Numbered from the stretch's first letter, positions 8,077-16,983 are shown. The stretch is 64,000 bases of DNA from Candidatus Sulfopaludibacter sp. SbA3 (GCA_945913285.1 CAMEDD010000001.1:1-64000); one strand, 5' to 3'. Notes: generated by a model from the sequence alone, not told the origin. A program made the numbers and translations.

Positions 8077-9057
8077 TCAGACGCGCCGGTGCGGGTCTGA
8101 ATGATCCCACTCGGCCAGCAACATCCGCAAAGCGGATATGAACGCGATCGGCTGGTCCAGCATCACATGATGGCGCGCGTGCGGGATCGACACGAACGGT
8201 ACCTGATGGCCGAGCAAGCCGCGCATGTAATCGCGCACTTCATCCGGCATCAGCGCGCTGTCTTCCCCGCGGATGATCGCGACCCGGCACTTCGCAGCTT
8301 TCAGCAATTCGCCGCCATCGCGGCCGGGCTCAAAGCGCGTCCAGATGGTCGGATCAAATTTCCAGGTCCACCCGCCCTCCGCCCGCTTCAGGCTCCAGCG
8401 CGCAATATAGTCCATCGCATAATGGTTCTCGCACAGCTGGGGCGGAGCAAGCCGGAAGCGCGAGAGCGCGGTGGCCAGATCCGGATAGACCCGGTGCGGC
8501 CGCCCGGCGCGCGACGGACCCTGATGCGGTCGCTCTGGCGGGTTCACCGGACTGTCGACGATCACCATGCCTTCAAACCGCTCGCCATGTTCGGCGCCCG
8601 TCACCAGGGTGACGAAGCCGCCAAAGGAGTGCGCCACGATCACCGGCTTGCGCGGCCCGTCAAACAGGCCAGCAGCCTCCGCGACCGCCACTTCCTCGGC
8701 CGAGAACGTGGCCATGTCATACGTCCCCCGCCAGGCGCTCTCGCCCATGCCGGAGAATGTCAGCGCCGCGACATTGTAGTGCTCCGCAAAATACGGCGCG
8801 ATGAAGTCCCACCAATGCGCATGCGCGCCGTTTCCGTGCACGAACAGCAGCCCCGGCGCGCCGCGCTTTCCCCAGCGCTGGTAGGACACCTCGGCGCCGA
8901 GCACGTCGATCCGGTGTGTTTCGTAGGGCGCGGCCACCGCGTCCGGAAACCAGTCTGGCGCGGGCGGCAAAGCCCCGCCATACTCGGCCAGCGGTCCACC
9001 TTCGGAGGGCATCTCCGCCGGCTGGTCGCGGACAATCGGATCACTTTCGCGGTTCAT
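8077..9057 (-). CDS. Alpha/beta hydrolase
   Basis: A 326-residue alpha/beta-fold hydrolase. The oxyanion-hole HGNG (His74-Gly75) follows strand LLFVHG. The nucleophile elbow is AHSFGG with Ser144, the acid is probably in RGEDSALMP, and the histidine lies in HARHHVML near the C-terminus. There is no signal peptide. The ATG beginning MNRESD has a GGGGG-rich site just upstream. Substrate cannot be inferred; esters or lactones are typical. It precedes a lipoprotein gene by about 30 bases. Confidence 0.88.
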   Translation of the reverse strand: MNRESDPIVRDQPAEMPSEGGPLAEYGGALPPAPDWFPDAVAAPYETHRIDVLGAEVSYQRWGKRGAPGLLFVHGNGAHAHWWDFIAPYFAEHYNVAALTFSGMGESAWRGTYDMATFSAEEVAVAEAAGLFDGPRKPVIVAHSFGGFVTLVTGAEHGERFEGMVIVDSPVNPPERPHQGPSRAGRPHRVYPDLATALSRFRLAPPQLCENHYAMDYIARWSLKRAEGGWTWKFDPTIWTRFEPGRDGGELLKAAKCRVAIIRGEDSALMPDEVRDYMRGLLGHQVPFVSIPHARHHVMLDQPIAFISALRMLLAEWDHSDPHRRV

Positions 9058-9204
9058 GAGGCCCCCTGCACTGCGCCGTCCAGTCTGCGCCGGACCATAT
9101 GGGGCAATCAAGCCCGTCCGTTGGGGAATTCCGCGCCGCGCCTGACCATGAAAAGGCGTCGGAAGCGCCTGCCTCCAGAACCTGATAAATCCGTGCCCGG
9201 ACGA

Positions 9205-9846
9205 TCAGTATTTGACCGAACACCCGTAAGGCTTCGTCACCGGCGTCGCGACCGGTTTGCCCGCTTCAAGGTCCGCGAGCGCGGCCGCCACATAGTTGGT
9301 CGCTCCGGCGATATCATCAACCTTTGACGAGGCCTTCGAGTCGATCGCGCCGTCATAAACAAGCTCGCCGCCGGGTGTGATGATGAACATGTGCGGCGTC
9401 GTCTTGGCCCCGTAAAGGCGGCCAATCGCGCCGCTCTCATCCAGCACGACATGCGCAGGCGCCGCGCCGCGGGACGCGGTCAGCTCTTTCGCCCTTGCGG
9501 CATCGCTATACCCTTGCTTGCCGGGCGCCGAAGAGATCACTGAAATCCAGACGACATCGTCAGCCGCTGCGCCCTTCTGCAGGGTCTGCATGTTGGCGGG
9601 CGGCGTTGCGTAGTGTTTCTGCACGAACGGGCAGCCGTCATTCGTCCATTCGAGCACGACCGTCTTGCCGGCGAAATCGGCGAGCGAGATTTCGCCGCCC
9701 GCAGCCGTCACACCCGTGAAGGCGGGCGCGGCGCCGCCCATGGCGGGCGCGGCCTGCGCCGTCGACGCGATCAATGCGCCGGCCGTCAGGGCCACGGCGG
9801 TCATCATGCCGGCGGCAAGTGTGAGGTGGCGGCGGGTCAGTTTCAT
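9205..9846 (-). CDS. Exported redoxin / thioredoxin-family protein
   Basis: A 213-residue exported protein. The signal begins MKLTRRHLTLAAG, with twin arginines that could suit the Tat route, and ends near AQAAPAM. The mature part is a redoxin (AhpC/TSA-like) fold: FTGVTAAGGEISLADFAGKTVVL, then NDGCPFVQKHY in place of a CxxC motif, then TTPHMFII with the cis-proline. A second Cys is near the end (YGCSVKY). It lies 40 bases downstream of a DsbD-like gene on the same strand, which suggests that DsbD reduces it. Peroxidase or thiol reductase activity is inference. Confidence 0.87.
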   Translation of the reverse strand: MKLTRRHLTLAAGMMTAVALTAGALIASTAQAAPAMGGAAPAFTGVTAAGGEISLADFAGKTVVLEWTNDGCPFVQKHYATPPANMQTLQKGAAADDVVWISVISSAPGKQGYSDAARAKELTASRGAAPAHVVLDESGAIGRLYGAKTTPHMFIITPGGELVYDGAIDSKASSKVDDIAGATNYVAAALADLEAGKPVATPVTKPYGCSVKY

Positions 9847-9886
9847 CGTCGTCTCCGTGTAGATAGCCTATCCAGAACGTATAGGC

Positions 9887-12001
9887 CTAGCCGCCTACGG
9901 CAAGTCCAATGACAAGTTCTTGGGAGAGCAGTTCCGGCAGGATCTGCGGCTCGCTCTCACCTGCCGGATACCAAAGATACATCGGCACGCCCGCCCTGCC
10001 CCGGCGTTTCAGCTCTTGCGCAATCACGGGGTCCTTGCGTGTGAAGTCCGCCGCGAGGAAGGCCACGTTCGCGTCTTCAAATGCGTCGCGCACACGCTTT
10101 GTATTGAGCGTTGTGAGCTTGTTGACCTGGCAGCTCGCACACCAGCTGGCGGTGAAGTCCACAAACACGGGCCGCCCCTCGGCGAGCAGCGCCTCGACCT
10201 TTTCCGGGCTCCAGGCGTCTTCGGCATAGTCCTCCGCAGCCACGTCGCCAGGCGCCGGGCCCGCCGGCACATTCGCCTGAACGGCGGGCAATCCGAACCC
10301 GATGGCGAGCGCAGCCAATGCGGCCCCGCGCCGGATCATGCCGCCGCCGCGCGCCACCCAGACCGCGAAGGCGAGCGTCGTTGCGCCGGCCAGCGTCCAG
10401 CCCACCGCCCCTGCCCCCGCCAGGCCCGCAAGCACCGAGAGCAGCCAAGCGGCGGTCAGGAACATCGGGAATGCAAAAGCCTGTTTCAGCGTCTCCATCC
10501 ATTTGCCGGGCTTCGGCAGCAGACGGTGCAGACCCGGCACAAAACTGAGGATCAGGAACGGAAGCGCCATCCCGAAACCCATCGCGAGGAATACCGCAAT
10601 CACGCCCGGTGCCGGCTGGCTCATCACGGCGCCCAGCGCAGCGCCAAGAAACGGACCCACGCAGGGCGCTCCCACCACTGCCGCCAGCACGCCCGTAAAG
10701 AACGCGCCGAGCGCGCCGCCGCGGCTCGCAAGACCTGAACCGGTATTCTGGATCGAGGTGCCCAGCTCGAAAAAGCCCATGAGCCAGAGGCCAACCGCAA
10801 ACATGATGAGCGCGAGAACCGCCACGGTCGGCGCGTGCTGCAACTGGAAGCCGAGCGTCGCAAACCCGGTCGCCTCGCGCACGGCCAAGATCGCGCCGCC
10901 CAGCGCGGCAAACGAAACCAGCACACCGCCCGTGTACCAAAGCCCATGCGATTTCAGCTCGCCCGCATGCCCGCTCGAAGCCGCCGACACCATGCCGAGC
11001 GCCTTCATCGACAAGACTGGCAGAACGCACGGCATAAGGTTCAAAATCAGGCCGCCCAGAAGCGCAAATCCGGCAAGCGCCAGCAGCCCTTGAAGGCCCA
11101 GCGCGGCAGGCGCTTCGGGGACAACCGCGTCGGCCACGGCCCGGTCCGCGGTACCTGCCAGCACGCCGCCGCGCGTCGCACGGATTTCGTAACCCACAGG
11201 CTCAGCGCCCGGCGCATCAACGCGCACCACACCCGCGAGCACCTCGCCCACCTTACCCGCGCGGTCCGGTGTCAAGGAGAGGCTTGCGCCTTCCGGGCCT
11301 TCCCGTTGGGGCTGCGCCGCCGGGTGGCTGATCTCGTGCTCGAACGGAAAGAAGCGCAGCCGAGCGCCCTCGGGAAATCCGCCAGCCTTCGCAAGGCTCA
11401 AGGTCCAGGGCGCCGCCGCATCGTCAATCCGCGCCTCGCCTGGGAACGGCGCCGGCACCTTGGATATCCAGGCCGAGATTAGATCGCCGCTGCGCACATC
11501 CGCTGCCGGCTCGCCCACCGCCAACACCAGGGACACATCCTGCGTTTCCGGCACGCAGACCGCTTCGCAGATCAGATAATCGGCCGTCGCCTCGATCCGG
11601 ACTTCGCCCACCGCATCGGACGGCACGGTCAGCGGCAAGGCGAACACCACCTCGTCGTCATACCCGTAATCCATGATTTCGCCTTCCACGACGGGAAGCA
11701 CGTGCGCAAGCGGCCAGAGGAACTCGCCCAGCGCCTCGGCCGGGACATTGGAGGTATCTTTCAGGATCAACTGCGGCGGCAGGCCGGCATCTCCGGCATT
11801 GCGCCAATAAACGTGCCAGCCGGGCTGCATCACCATCTTCAGCGCCAGGAACACGGTCTCGCCCGGCGCGGCGCTGGTGCGTTCGGAGATCAGCTCCGAC
11901 TGCGCATACCGCTCCGGTCCGCCAAGCTGCGCAGAGGCGGCCGGCGCGAGCAGGCAGAGGCCCGCCGCCAAGGCCGTCAAAATGGACCGGATGCGACGCA
12001 T
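9887..12001 (-). CDS. DsbD-family thiol:disulfide interchange protein
   Basis: A 704-residue protein with the three-part DsbD plan. After a signal peptide (about 1-26) comes a periplasmic DsbD-alpha-like domain to about 270, then a multi-helix membrane core with the paired cysteines in LMPCVLPVL and GAPCVGPF, and a C-terminal thioredoxin domain with FTASWCASC. The family carries electrons from cytoplasmic thioredoxin to periplasmic partners. ATG at 12001 has GGGAG eight bases upstream. The adjacent redoxin is a likely electron acceptor. The exact client range (cytochrome c maturation, DsbC, peroxidase) is not shown by sequence. Confidence 0.92.
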   Translation of the reverse strand: MRRIRSILTALAAGLCLLAPAASAQLGGPERYAQSELISERTSAAPGETVFLALKMVMQPGWHVYWRNAGDAGLPPQLILKDTSNVPAEALGEFLWPLAHVLPVVEGEIMDYGYDDEVVFALPLTVPSDAVGEVRIEATADYLICEAVCVPETQDVSLVLAVGEPAADVRSGDLISAWISKVPAPFPGEARIDDAAAPWTLSLAKAGGFPEGARLRFFPFEHEISHPAAQPQREGPEGASLSLTPDRAGKVGEVLAGVVRVDAPGAEPVGYEIRATRGGVLAGTADRAVADAVVPEAPAALGLQGLLALAGFALLGGLILNLMPCVLPVLSMKALGMVSAASSGHAGELKSHGLWYTGGVLVSFAALGGAILAVREATGFATLGFQLQHAPTVAVLALIMFAVGLWLMGFFELGTSIQNTGSGLASRGGALGAFFTGVLAAVVGAPCVGPFLGAALGAVMSQPAPGVIAVFLAMGFGMALPFLILSFVPGLHRLLPKPGKWMETLKQAFAFPMFLTAAWLLSVLAGLAGAGAVGWTLAGATTLAFAVWVARGGGMIRRGAALAALAIGFGLPAVQANVPAGPAPGDVAAEDYAEDAWSPEKVEALLAEGRPVFVDFTASWCASCQVNKLTTLNTKRVRDAFEDANVAFLAADFTRKDPVIAQELKRRGRAGVPMYLWYPAGESEPQILPELLSQELVIGLAVGG

Positions 12002-12118
12002 CAATAAGCTCCCTGCCTGATTACTGCACGCCGGCGTTGACCAGCATATGCGATGGCTGGGCCCATGGGGAAACCCCTCTCGCCCGATCGTGATGCCGCA
12101 CCTTTCCGGTAAACCGAG

Positions 12119-12155
12119 CCAAAAAACAAAACGGCCCCCGCAAGGAGGGCCGTTT
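12119..12155 (-). terminator. Rho-independent terminator of the SapC gene
   Basis: Arms AAACGGCCC (12129-12137) and GGGCCGTTT (12147-12155) pair perfectly around a 9-base loop. Read on the minus strand the hairpin is followed by TTTTGTTTTTT, a good U tract. It lies 28 bases after the stop of the SapC-family gene. Confidence 0.92.
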
Positions 12156-12182
12156 CGCTATCCGTTGATAACCGGGCCGCGC

Positions 12183-12977
12183 TTATGCGGCGGCCTGGCC
12201 CGGAGGCGGGGTGCGAACTGCGCGCTGGATCACTTTCGACCAGTTAAGCAGCGACACCAGGTGCGCGTAACAGGCGCCCAGTGCGCCGTTATTGCGCAGC
12301 TCCAGGTATTTGTCCGGGGCCAGCGCGTTCAGGCGTTCCTCGGAAATCGCCCAATAGTCGGCGACCTTCTGCTGCGGCCCGACTTCGCGGCCCTGCGGGT
12401 CGCGCGGCTGGAAGGCGACGGTCTTCTGCTCGAACAGATCCATCGCCGAAATCATGCGCACGAAGTCGAGCGTCGCGCGGCGCTGGCGCTCGAACTCCTT
12501 GCAGAACTCGATGGCGTCATTGGTGAAACGGCTCGGCTGGCCATTCTCGAAGAACGGCACATCCGGCTGGTTCGAAACCATCGGAGCCGCGCGGTCCACG
12601 CACAGCAGCAGGCGGTCGGAGGTTTCATCGGCCGCAAACACAAATGGATAACGGCGCACGAAGGCCGGGATGTAGTAGTCTTCGGTCACATAGCCGCTGT
12701 CGTCGACGAACAGGTTCTGGCCCTGACGAACGCCCATCACGGCGACCGGCGTGCGCTCATCGCCGACAAAAATGATCGGGTAGGAGGCGGCGCAGACGCC
12801 AAACTCTGTCACGGTCACCGGGACGGCGTGCGCTTCACGCAGGAATGCAAACGGTTGTGCAACCTGCTTGACGCCAAGGCCGCCATGGTTCTCGGCGGAC
12901 AGAGGCTGAGGTTGCTTGTAAAAAAGAACTTGTCCGGTGATGGGCGATTGACCGCCATCAGAGTTTGGGATCGTCAC
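12183..12977 (-). CDS. SapC family protein
   Basis: A 264-residue SapC-family protein. Recognisable parts are the N-terminal LFYKQPQPLSAENHGGLG, the core ASYPIIFVG and a later YIPAFVRRYPFVFA segment. The family name comes from an S-layer-associated protein, and its role in alphaproteobacteria is not settled. No signal peptide is seen. The start is GTG, chosen because GAGGAGG sits eight bases upstream and the next residues match the family start. The gene is monocistronic with its own terminator. Confidence 0.88.
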   Translation of the reverse strand: MTIPNSDGGQSPITGQVLFYKQPQPLSAENHGGLGVKQVAQPFAFLREAHAVPVTVTEFGVCAASYPIIFVGDERTPVAVMGVRQGQNLFVDDSGYVTEDYYIPAFVRRYPFVFAADETSDRLLLCVDRAAPMVSNQPDVPFFENGQPSRFTNDAIEFCKEFERQRRATLDFVRMISAMDLFEQKTVAFQPRDPQGREVGPQQKVADYWAISEERLNALAPDKYLELRNNGALGACYAHLVSLLNWSKVIQRAVRTPPPGQAAA

Positions 12978-13082
12978 GGCGGTAGCCTCCTCAAATTTCG
13001 CGCGAGCGATACCGGAAATATACTCTCGCCACAACACCCGAACCGGGCTCAATTGCAGTGTGAAACGAGTGAAAAAACAGAC

Positions 13083-14957
13083 ATGTCCTTCCCGCTTTCG
13101 TCTCGCCGTCTGACCCGCCCCGCTTTGGCCGCCGCAACGGCCCTCATCAGCGTGCTTGCCGCCTGTTCGGATGTGGCCGATCCCGAGGGCACGCCCCGCC
13201 GGATTGCCCGCGAAATCGAAAGCACCCTGACGACGGTCGCCCAGAATGAACTCGTGCACGATCCGGAGCTGGCCAGCGAGCTCGGCCTACCGCCAGAGCA
13301 GGCCGGTTATCCGTTCAACCGGTTCCTGACAGACCGCTCGCAGGCGGCTTTCGAACGTGCCCGCCTCGATCGCCTCGAAACACTGGACGTGCTGGTGCGC
13401 ACGTCTCGCCCCGCGACCGGAAGCGCGCTCGCCAATCACCTCGATACCGCGATCGCCGCGCACGAGGCGGCCGAAACCGTGCTCGTGGCGGGTCACGGGA
13501 CAGGCAACCTCTCGGCCTTCTACCCCTACGTCGCAGACCATATTCGCGGCGCCTACCTCGACGTGCCGGAACTCCTCGTGCGCCGCCAGCCGATGCAGAC
13601 GCCGGAGGATGCCTCTGCGTTTCTGGAGCGCGCGGCCCAGCTCCCCGGCACACTGGACGATGAGCGCCGGCGTCTTGAAGCCGATGCGCAGGCGGGCGTC
13701 ACGCCCCCGCGCCCTGTCCTTGAGCGGATGCAGGCCCAGGCCGCGATCGCCGCGGCGGCCTTACAGGATACATCCTTTCTTATAGTTACATTCGAGGGCC
13801 AGCTGGACCGGATCACCGGCCTGAAGCCGCAGACGCGCCGCCAGCTCTCGGCCCGGATGCGCGCGCTTCTGGAAGAAGAGATCACCCCCGCCTACGCGCG
13901 CCTTGCGGCGTCCACGGCGCAGCTTGCAACGGATGCCCCTGGCGAGCCCGGCGTATGGCAGATCCGCGGCGGCGATGCCTATTATGAGGCAATCCTCGCC
14001 GCCTACACGGGCACACGCGATAAGCCTGCCGACCTGCGCGCCGGCGGCGAGACCGATGTTGCCGCTCTCACAAAAGATCTCGGAAAGGCCCTTGGCGCCA
14101 TTGGCCTCACCGAAGGCACCGTGGGCGAGCGCCTTGGCGTGATAGCCCTGCAGCCCGGTCAGATCTACGAGGATTCCGATATTGGCCGCGCCGCGCTGAT
14201 CGAACGCCTGACCCAATTGAATGGGCGGGCGCGGTTCGTCGTCAACAAGCAGATCGGCGGCATTCCTTCCGAGCCCGTCAGTATCAGCGTGGTTCCGGCA
14301 GCCTTTGCACAAGCCGCGCCGCCCTCTGCCTACGCCGCCCGGACCGCGGATGGCCGCGTCCGGGCCCGTTTCGAAATCAATCTGACCCGCATGTCCGATT
14401 GGCCGGATTACCGCCTGCCCACGCTTGTCTTTCACGAGACCATCCCGGGCCATCACCTCAGAAGCCTTATGGCCTCGAGCAAGGCGGGGCTGCCGCTTGC
14501 CCGCCAGCTGATCTCAAATTCCGGTTTCAGTGACGGCTGGGCCGCTTACGCCGAAACCCTCGCATTTGAAGGTGGTCTTTACTCGGAAGATCCGCTCGGC
14601 CGGATCGGCTATCTGCAATCCATGCTTCTGCGCGCTGCGCGTCTTGTGGTCGATACCGGCATCCACGAACAGAAATGGACGCGCGACCGCGCGGTGGCCT
14701 ACATCGTTTCGGTGACGGGCCTCAGCCCTGAAGCGGCGCGGGACGAGGTTGACCGTTGCAGCGTCTGGCCCGGCGATGGGGCCGCCGGCTGGATCGGCCG
14801 GCAACGTATCCTGGACCTGCGCGAAAGGGCCCAGCGTGTGCTCGGCCCCCGCTTTGACCCTAAGGTCTTCCATGCCGTGATCCTGAATGGCGGGCCTCGC
14901 CCGCTCGACATGGTCGAGGCCGACGTGACCCGCTGGTACACCGAACTCGCGCGCTGA
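13083..14957 (+). CDS. DUF885 family lipoprotein (putative metallopeptidase)
   Basis: A 624-residue DUF885 protein. The signal ends in lipobox SVLAAC (Cys28). The domain carries HETIPGHH at residues 451-458, an HExxxGHH-type zinc site expected to be catalytic, followed by GWAAYAETLAFE, whose Glu is the likely third ligand. Family members are thought to be secreted peptidases. The frame is open far upstream, but that part overlaps the divergent SapC gene, so the ATG directly before the signal peptide was chosen. It adds to the surface hydrolases of this region. Confidence 0.9.
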   Translation: MSFPLSSRRLTRPALAAATALISVLAACSDVADPEGTPRRIAREIESTLTTVAQNELVHDPELASELGLPPEQAGYPFNRFLTDRSQAAFERARLDRLETLDVLVRTSRPATGSALANHLDTAIAAHEAAETVLVAGHGTGNLSAFYPYVADHIRGAYLDVPELLVRRQPMQTPEDASAFLERAAQLPGTLDDERRRLEADAQAGVTPPRPVLERMQAQAAIAAAALQDTSFLIVTFEGQLDRITGLKPQTRRQLSARMRALLEEEITPAYARLAASTAQLATDAPGEPGVWQIRGGDAYYEAILAAYTGTRDKPADLRAGGETDVAALTKDLGKALGAIGLTEGTVGERLGVIALQPGQIYEDSDIGRAALIERLTQLNGRARFVVNKQIGGIPSEPVSISVVPAAFAQAAPPSAYAARTADGRVRARFEINLTRMSDWPDYRLPTLVFHETIPGHHLRSLMASSKAGLPLARQLISNSGFSDGWAAYAETLAFEGGLYSEDPLGRIGYLQSMLLRAARLVVDTGIHEQKWTRDRAVAYIVSVTGLSPEAARDEVDRCSVWPGDGAAGWIGRQRILDLRERAQRVLGPRFDPKVFHAVILNGGPRPLDMVEADVTRWYTELAR

Positions 14958-14965
14958 CTTTCGTG

Positions 14966-15313
14966 TCAGGCCGCCAGGCGCAGAACGCCGCCGGACGGAA
15001 TGCCCGACCGCACGACCGGCTGGAAACCGGCCTCAAGGTCGCAGACCATCTGCTTGCGCACCGGAGCGTCGAATTCGAGTGACACGAACACCGCTGTCGC
15101 CCCGTAACGCTCCGCCTCGGACTGTGCCCAGATCGGCTGGATGTCATGTGGCTTGCCGGTCAGTTCCAGAACCCGGAAAATACGCCAGCCACATGCCTCG
15201 GGCACCGCGAAAATCGCTACGCCCGGCGCCCGTGCCCACGGCGCATCATGCGCTGCGCGCTGAAAAGACCAGGCCTTGCCCGATTGACCACGAAAACTGA
15301 CTGCGTTACCCAT
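14966..15313 (-). CDS. Hypothetical protein, putatively SOS-regulated
   Basis: A 115-residue soluble protein that I do not recognise. It has no signal peptide or membrane segment. It is rich in aromatic and small residues, with an internal VAIFAVPEACGWRIFRVLE stretch. ATG at 15313 has GGAG about seven bases upstream. The 97 bases between this gene and DUF2794 hold two GTTC-N7-GTTC sequences, the LexA-box type of alphaproteobacteria, one of them covering the ribosome binding site. By that context it may be a DNA-damage gene; its activity is unknown. Confidence 0.7.
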   Translation of the reverse strand: MGNAVSFRGQSGKAWSFQRAAHDAPWARAPGVAIFAVPEACGWRIFRVLELTGKPHDIQPIWAQSEAERYGATAVFVSLEFDAPVRKQMVCDLEAGFQPVVRSGIPSGGVLRLAA

Positions 15314-15328
15314 GTTCTTGCTCCGTTC
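15314..15328. promoter_or_regulatory. Candidate LexA box, proximal
   Basis: GTTC-TTGCTCC-GTTC, a perfect match to the alphaproteobacterial GTTC-N7-GTTC pattern. It lies directly before the ATG of the minus-strand unknown gene and overlaps its Shine-Dalgarno sequence. Being a pattern match, it could be chance; the second copy nearby strengthens it. Confidence 0.45.
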
Positions 15329-15349
15329 CTTATGGAATGTTGCTAACAT

Positions 15350-15364
15350 GTTCCTCTTTGGTTC
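15350..15364. promoter_or_regulatory. Candidate LexA box, distal
   Basis: GTTCCTCTTTGGTTC fits GTTC-N7-GTTC exactly, with a pyrimidine-rich spacer like known sites. It is 37 bases upstream of the ATG at 15313. A possible minus-strand -35 (TTGTTG) and -10 (TGTTAG) 17 bases apart would bracket it, so bound LexA would block the promoter. Confidence 0.6.
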
Positions 15365-15410
15365 ACAACAAGTTTTTGGTAAACAAGGGGTTAATGGCCG
15401 GGATTCGGCG

Positions 15411-15746
15411 TTAACGAACGACGGTGAACTTGCGGCTGTCGAACACGCGCAGGACCTGTTTCAGGTCCCGTCCCCGCCGCAGGACCTGCCCGCCCAGACC
15501 GTACACAGCATACTGTCCCTGCCGGCTGGCCAGCGCCGGTTCCTTCTCGATGCGCCAGGTCGGGCTGTCGGCGTACCGCCGGAAGATGGCAAAGGTCGCG
15601 ATATCCGGGCCGACCCCGATGGCATAGTCACGCGCCTCACCCGCAATCACAAGGCGGCCATAGACATCAAGAATGGGCTGCAGTTCGCTCTTCTGGAAGG
15701 CGACCACCGGATCGGGCGGAGATTTTCGCGAAAGATGTTCCGTCAT
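15411..15746 (-). CDS. DUF2794 domain-containing protein
   Basis: A 111-residue protein matching DUF2794, a family I know only from alphaproteobacteria. It has the conserved AFQKSELQPILDVYGRLV segment, RDYAIGVGPDIATFAIFRR and the C-terminal R-rich RGRDLKQVLRVFDSRK part. No signal or membrane segment. Function unknown. It is the upstream neighbour of the putative SOS gene but separated by 97 bases holding that gene's own control region. Confidence 0.9.
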   Translation of the reverse strand: MTEHLSRKSPPDPVVAFQKSELQPILDVYGRLVIAGEARDYAIGVGPDIATFAIFRRYADSPTWRIEKEPALASRQGQYAVYGLGGQVLRRGRDLKQVLRVFDSRKFTVVR

Positions 15747-15988
15747 TGATGACAGTTCCGCATAGCTTTACGCGCGCGTCCAGTGCCTCTTGGAGCTAAC
15801 TGCGAATTAATCCGCCGATCCTGAAATCTCCGCATTTCGGACTTGCCGCGGCCGCATGGGGCAGCCATCTTGAAAGCGTCGGGCGGAGGTCATTAGCAGG
15901 TGCCCTGGACCCATCAGCCCCCCCAGCCCCCTGGGGCGCTTGATCAGCTTCCGTCCGACACTTCCCAATATTGAGAAACACGGCTGCC

Positions 15989-16600
15989 TCAGCGTTTCCC
16001 GAAACGCTGAAGCACTGGTTTCACGATCCGCCCCGCGCGCTGTCCGATGGCAGACGCGTTGGCGAGACGCCGCGAGATGAACCCGTCGAGGTCCTCCGGC
16101 GACGGATTGTCGGCCCAGTAAAGCACGATCGCCGGAAGCACGCCCGCCAGCAGTGCGCGCTTGGAATACCGGTTATAGTCGTCTGACTGGTCGCCCGCCG
16201 CGGTCCAGATCATGTCCGCCACTTTCCAGGTCCGCTGCAGCGCCGGGCCCGCGCCCCAGGGCAGGAAACCGCGGCTCGCCGCCCGCCGCGCCGCTTCCCG
16301 GTTCGGTGCGAGCGCGTCCAGCCAGGCGATCACGCCGCGTTTCACCTTGTCCGGCACGCGCAGGCCTGTGAGGTCCGCGCTCGCAAGCTCGGCCCGTGCG
16401 CCAGCCTCCGCGGCATCAAAGAACGCATCGATGAGGTTGAGCACGCCCTGCGGCGCCGCCAGTGCCTGTTCGCCTTGTGTAAGCCCGGCGCGGATGGCCG
16501 CTGCGCTCACCGCCGCCTCCGTCCAGCCCTCGAACGCCACCTCAGGCAGCAATTCGGTGAGCCAACGGCGGCGCAGGAGGTGGGATGGTGGTTCGGTCAT
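15989..16600 (-). CDS. COQ9 family protein
   Basis: A 203-residue COQ9-like protein. The N-terminal part resembles a TetR-like fold (LLPEVAFEGWTEAAVSAAAIRAGL), and the C-terminal half has the family's YNRYSKRALLAGVLPAIVLYWADN helix. COQ9 binds lipids and supports ubiquinone hydroxylation through COQ7. ATG at 16600 has GGGGAA six bases upstream; a longer frame exists but has no signal. It is divergent from rpsU, an arrangement common in this group. ubiB and ubiE elsewhere in the window belong to the same pathway. Confidence 0.92.
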   Translation of the reverse strand: MTEPPSHLLRRRWLTELLPEVAFEGWTEAAVSAAAIRAGLTQGEQALAAPQGVLNLIDAFFDAAEAGARAELASADLTGLRVPDKVKRGVIAWLDALAPNREAARRAASRGFLPWGAGPALQRTWKVADMIWTAAGDQSDDYNRYSKRALLAGVLPAIVLYWADNPSPEDLDGFISRRLANASAIGQRAGRIVKPVLQRFGKR

Positions 16601-16734
16601 CGTAAATTCCCCGCAGGCCAGGGCTTGGCGGAACTGCTTGCCCCGTGATATAGGCCGCGCTTTCCGGGCTGTCAGGCCCACCCTGCCTCAATTTCCGGCC
16701 GCTGCGCCAGACCCGAACCCGATGGAGAAGTCCT

Positions 16735-16944
16735 ATAGTACAGATCGTCGTCCGCGATAACAACGTCGAGCAAGCCCTGCGCGCGCTGAAGAAGAAGATG
16801 CAGCGCGAAGGCCTGTTCCGGGAAATGAAAGCGCGTCAGGCGTTTGAAAAGCCGTCCGAGAAGAAAGCCCGCCAGCGCGCCGAAGCGGTGCGCCGGGCCC
16901 GCAAGCTCGCTCGCAAGCGCGCTCAGCGCGAAGGCATCGTTTAG
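16735..16944 (+). CDS. rpsU: 30S ribosomal protein S21, apparent ATA start
   Basis: 69 codons encoding S21: [20 protein letters not shown] at the start, then the basic [17 protein letters not shown] core and an Arg/Lys-rich tail. S21 sits on the small subunit near the anti-Shine-Dalgarno end of 16S rRNA. The codon where the initiator Met belongs is ATA. GGAG lies seven bases upstream, perfectly placed. No in-frame ATG, GTG or TTG exists in the 60 bases before; the first inside is codon 22. A possible promoter TTGGCG-N18-TATAGG is at 16625. A strong terminator follows. Confidence 0.9.
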   Translation: MVQIVVRDNNVEQALRALKKKMQREGLFREMKARQAFEKPSEKKARQRAEAVRRARKLARKRAQREGIV

Positions 16945-16983
16945 ACTGAGGCCTCAGGCGCGAGCGCCGGTCCAGAGACAAGG

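Noticed and set aside
12048-13082. Upstream extension of the DUF885 frame
   Set aside because: It runs through the divergent SapC gene and its terminator; the lipoprotein signal at 13083 marks the true start.
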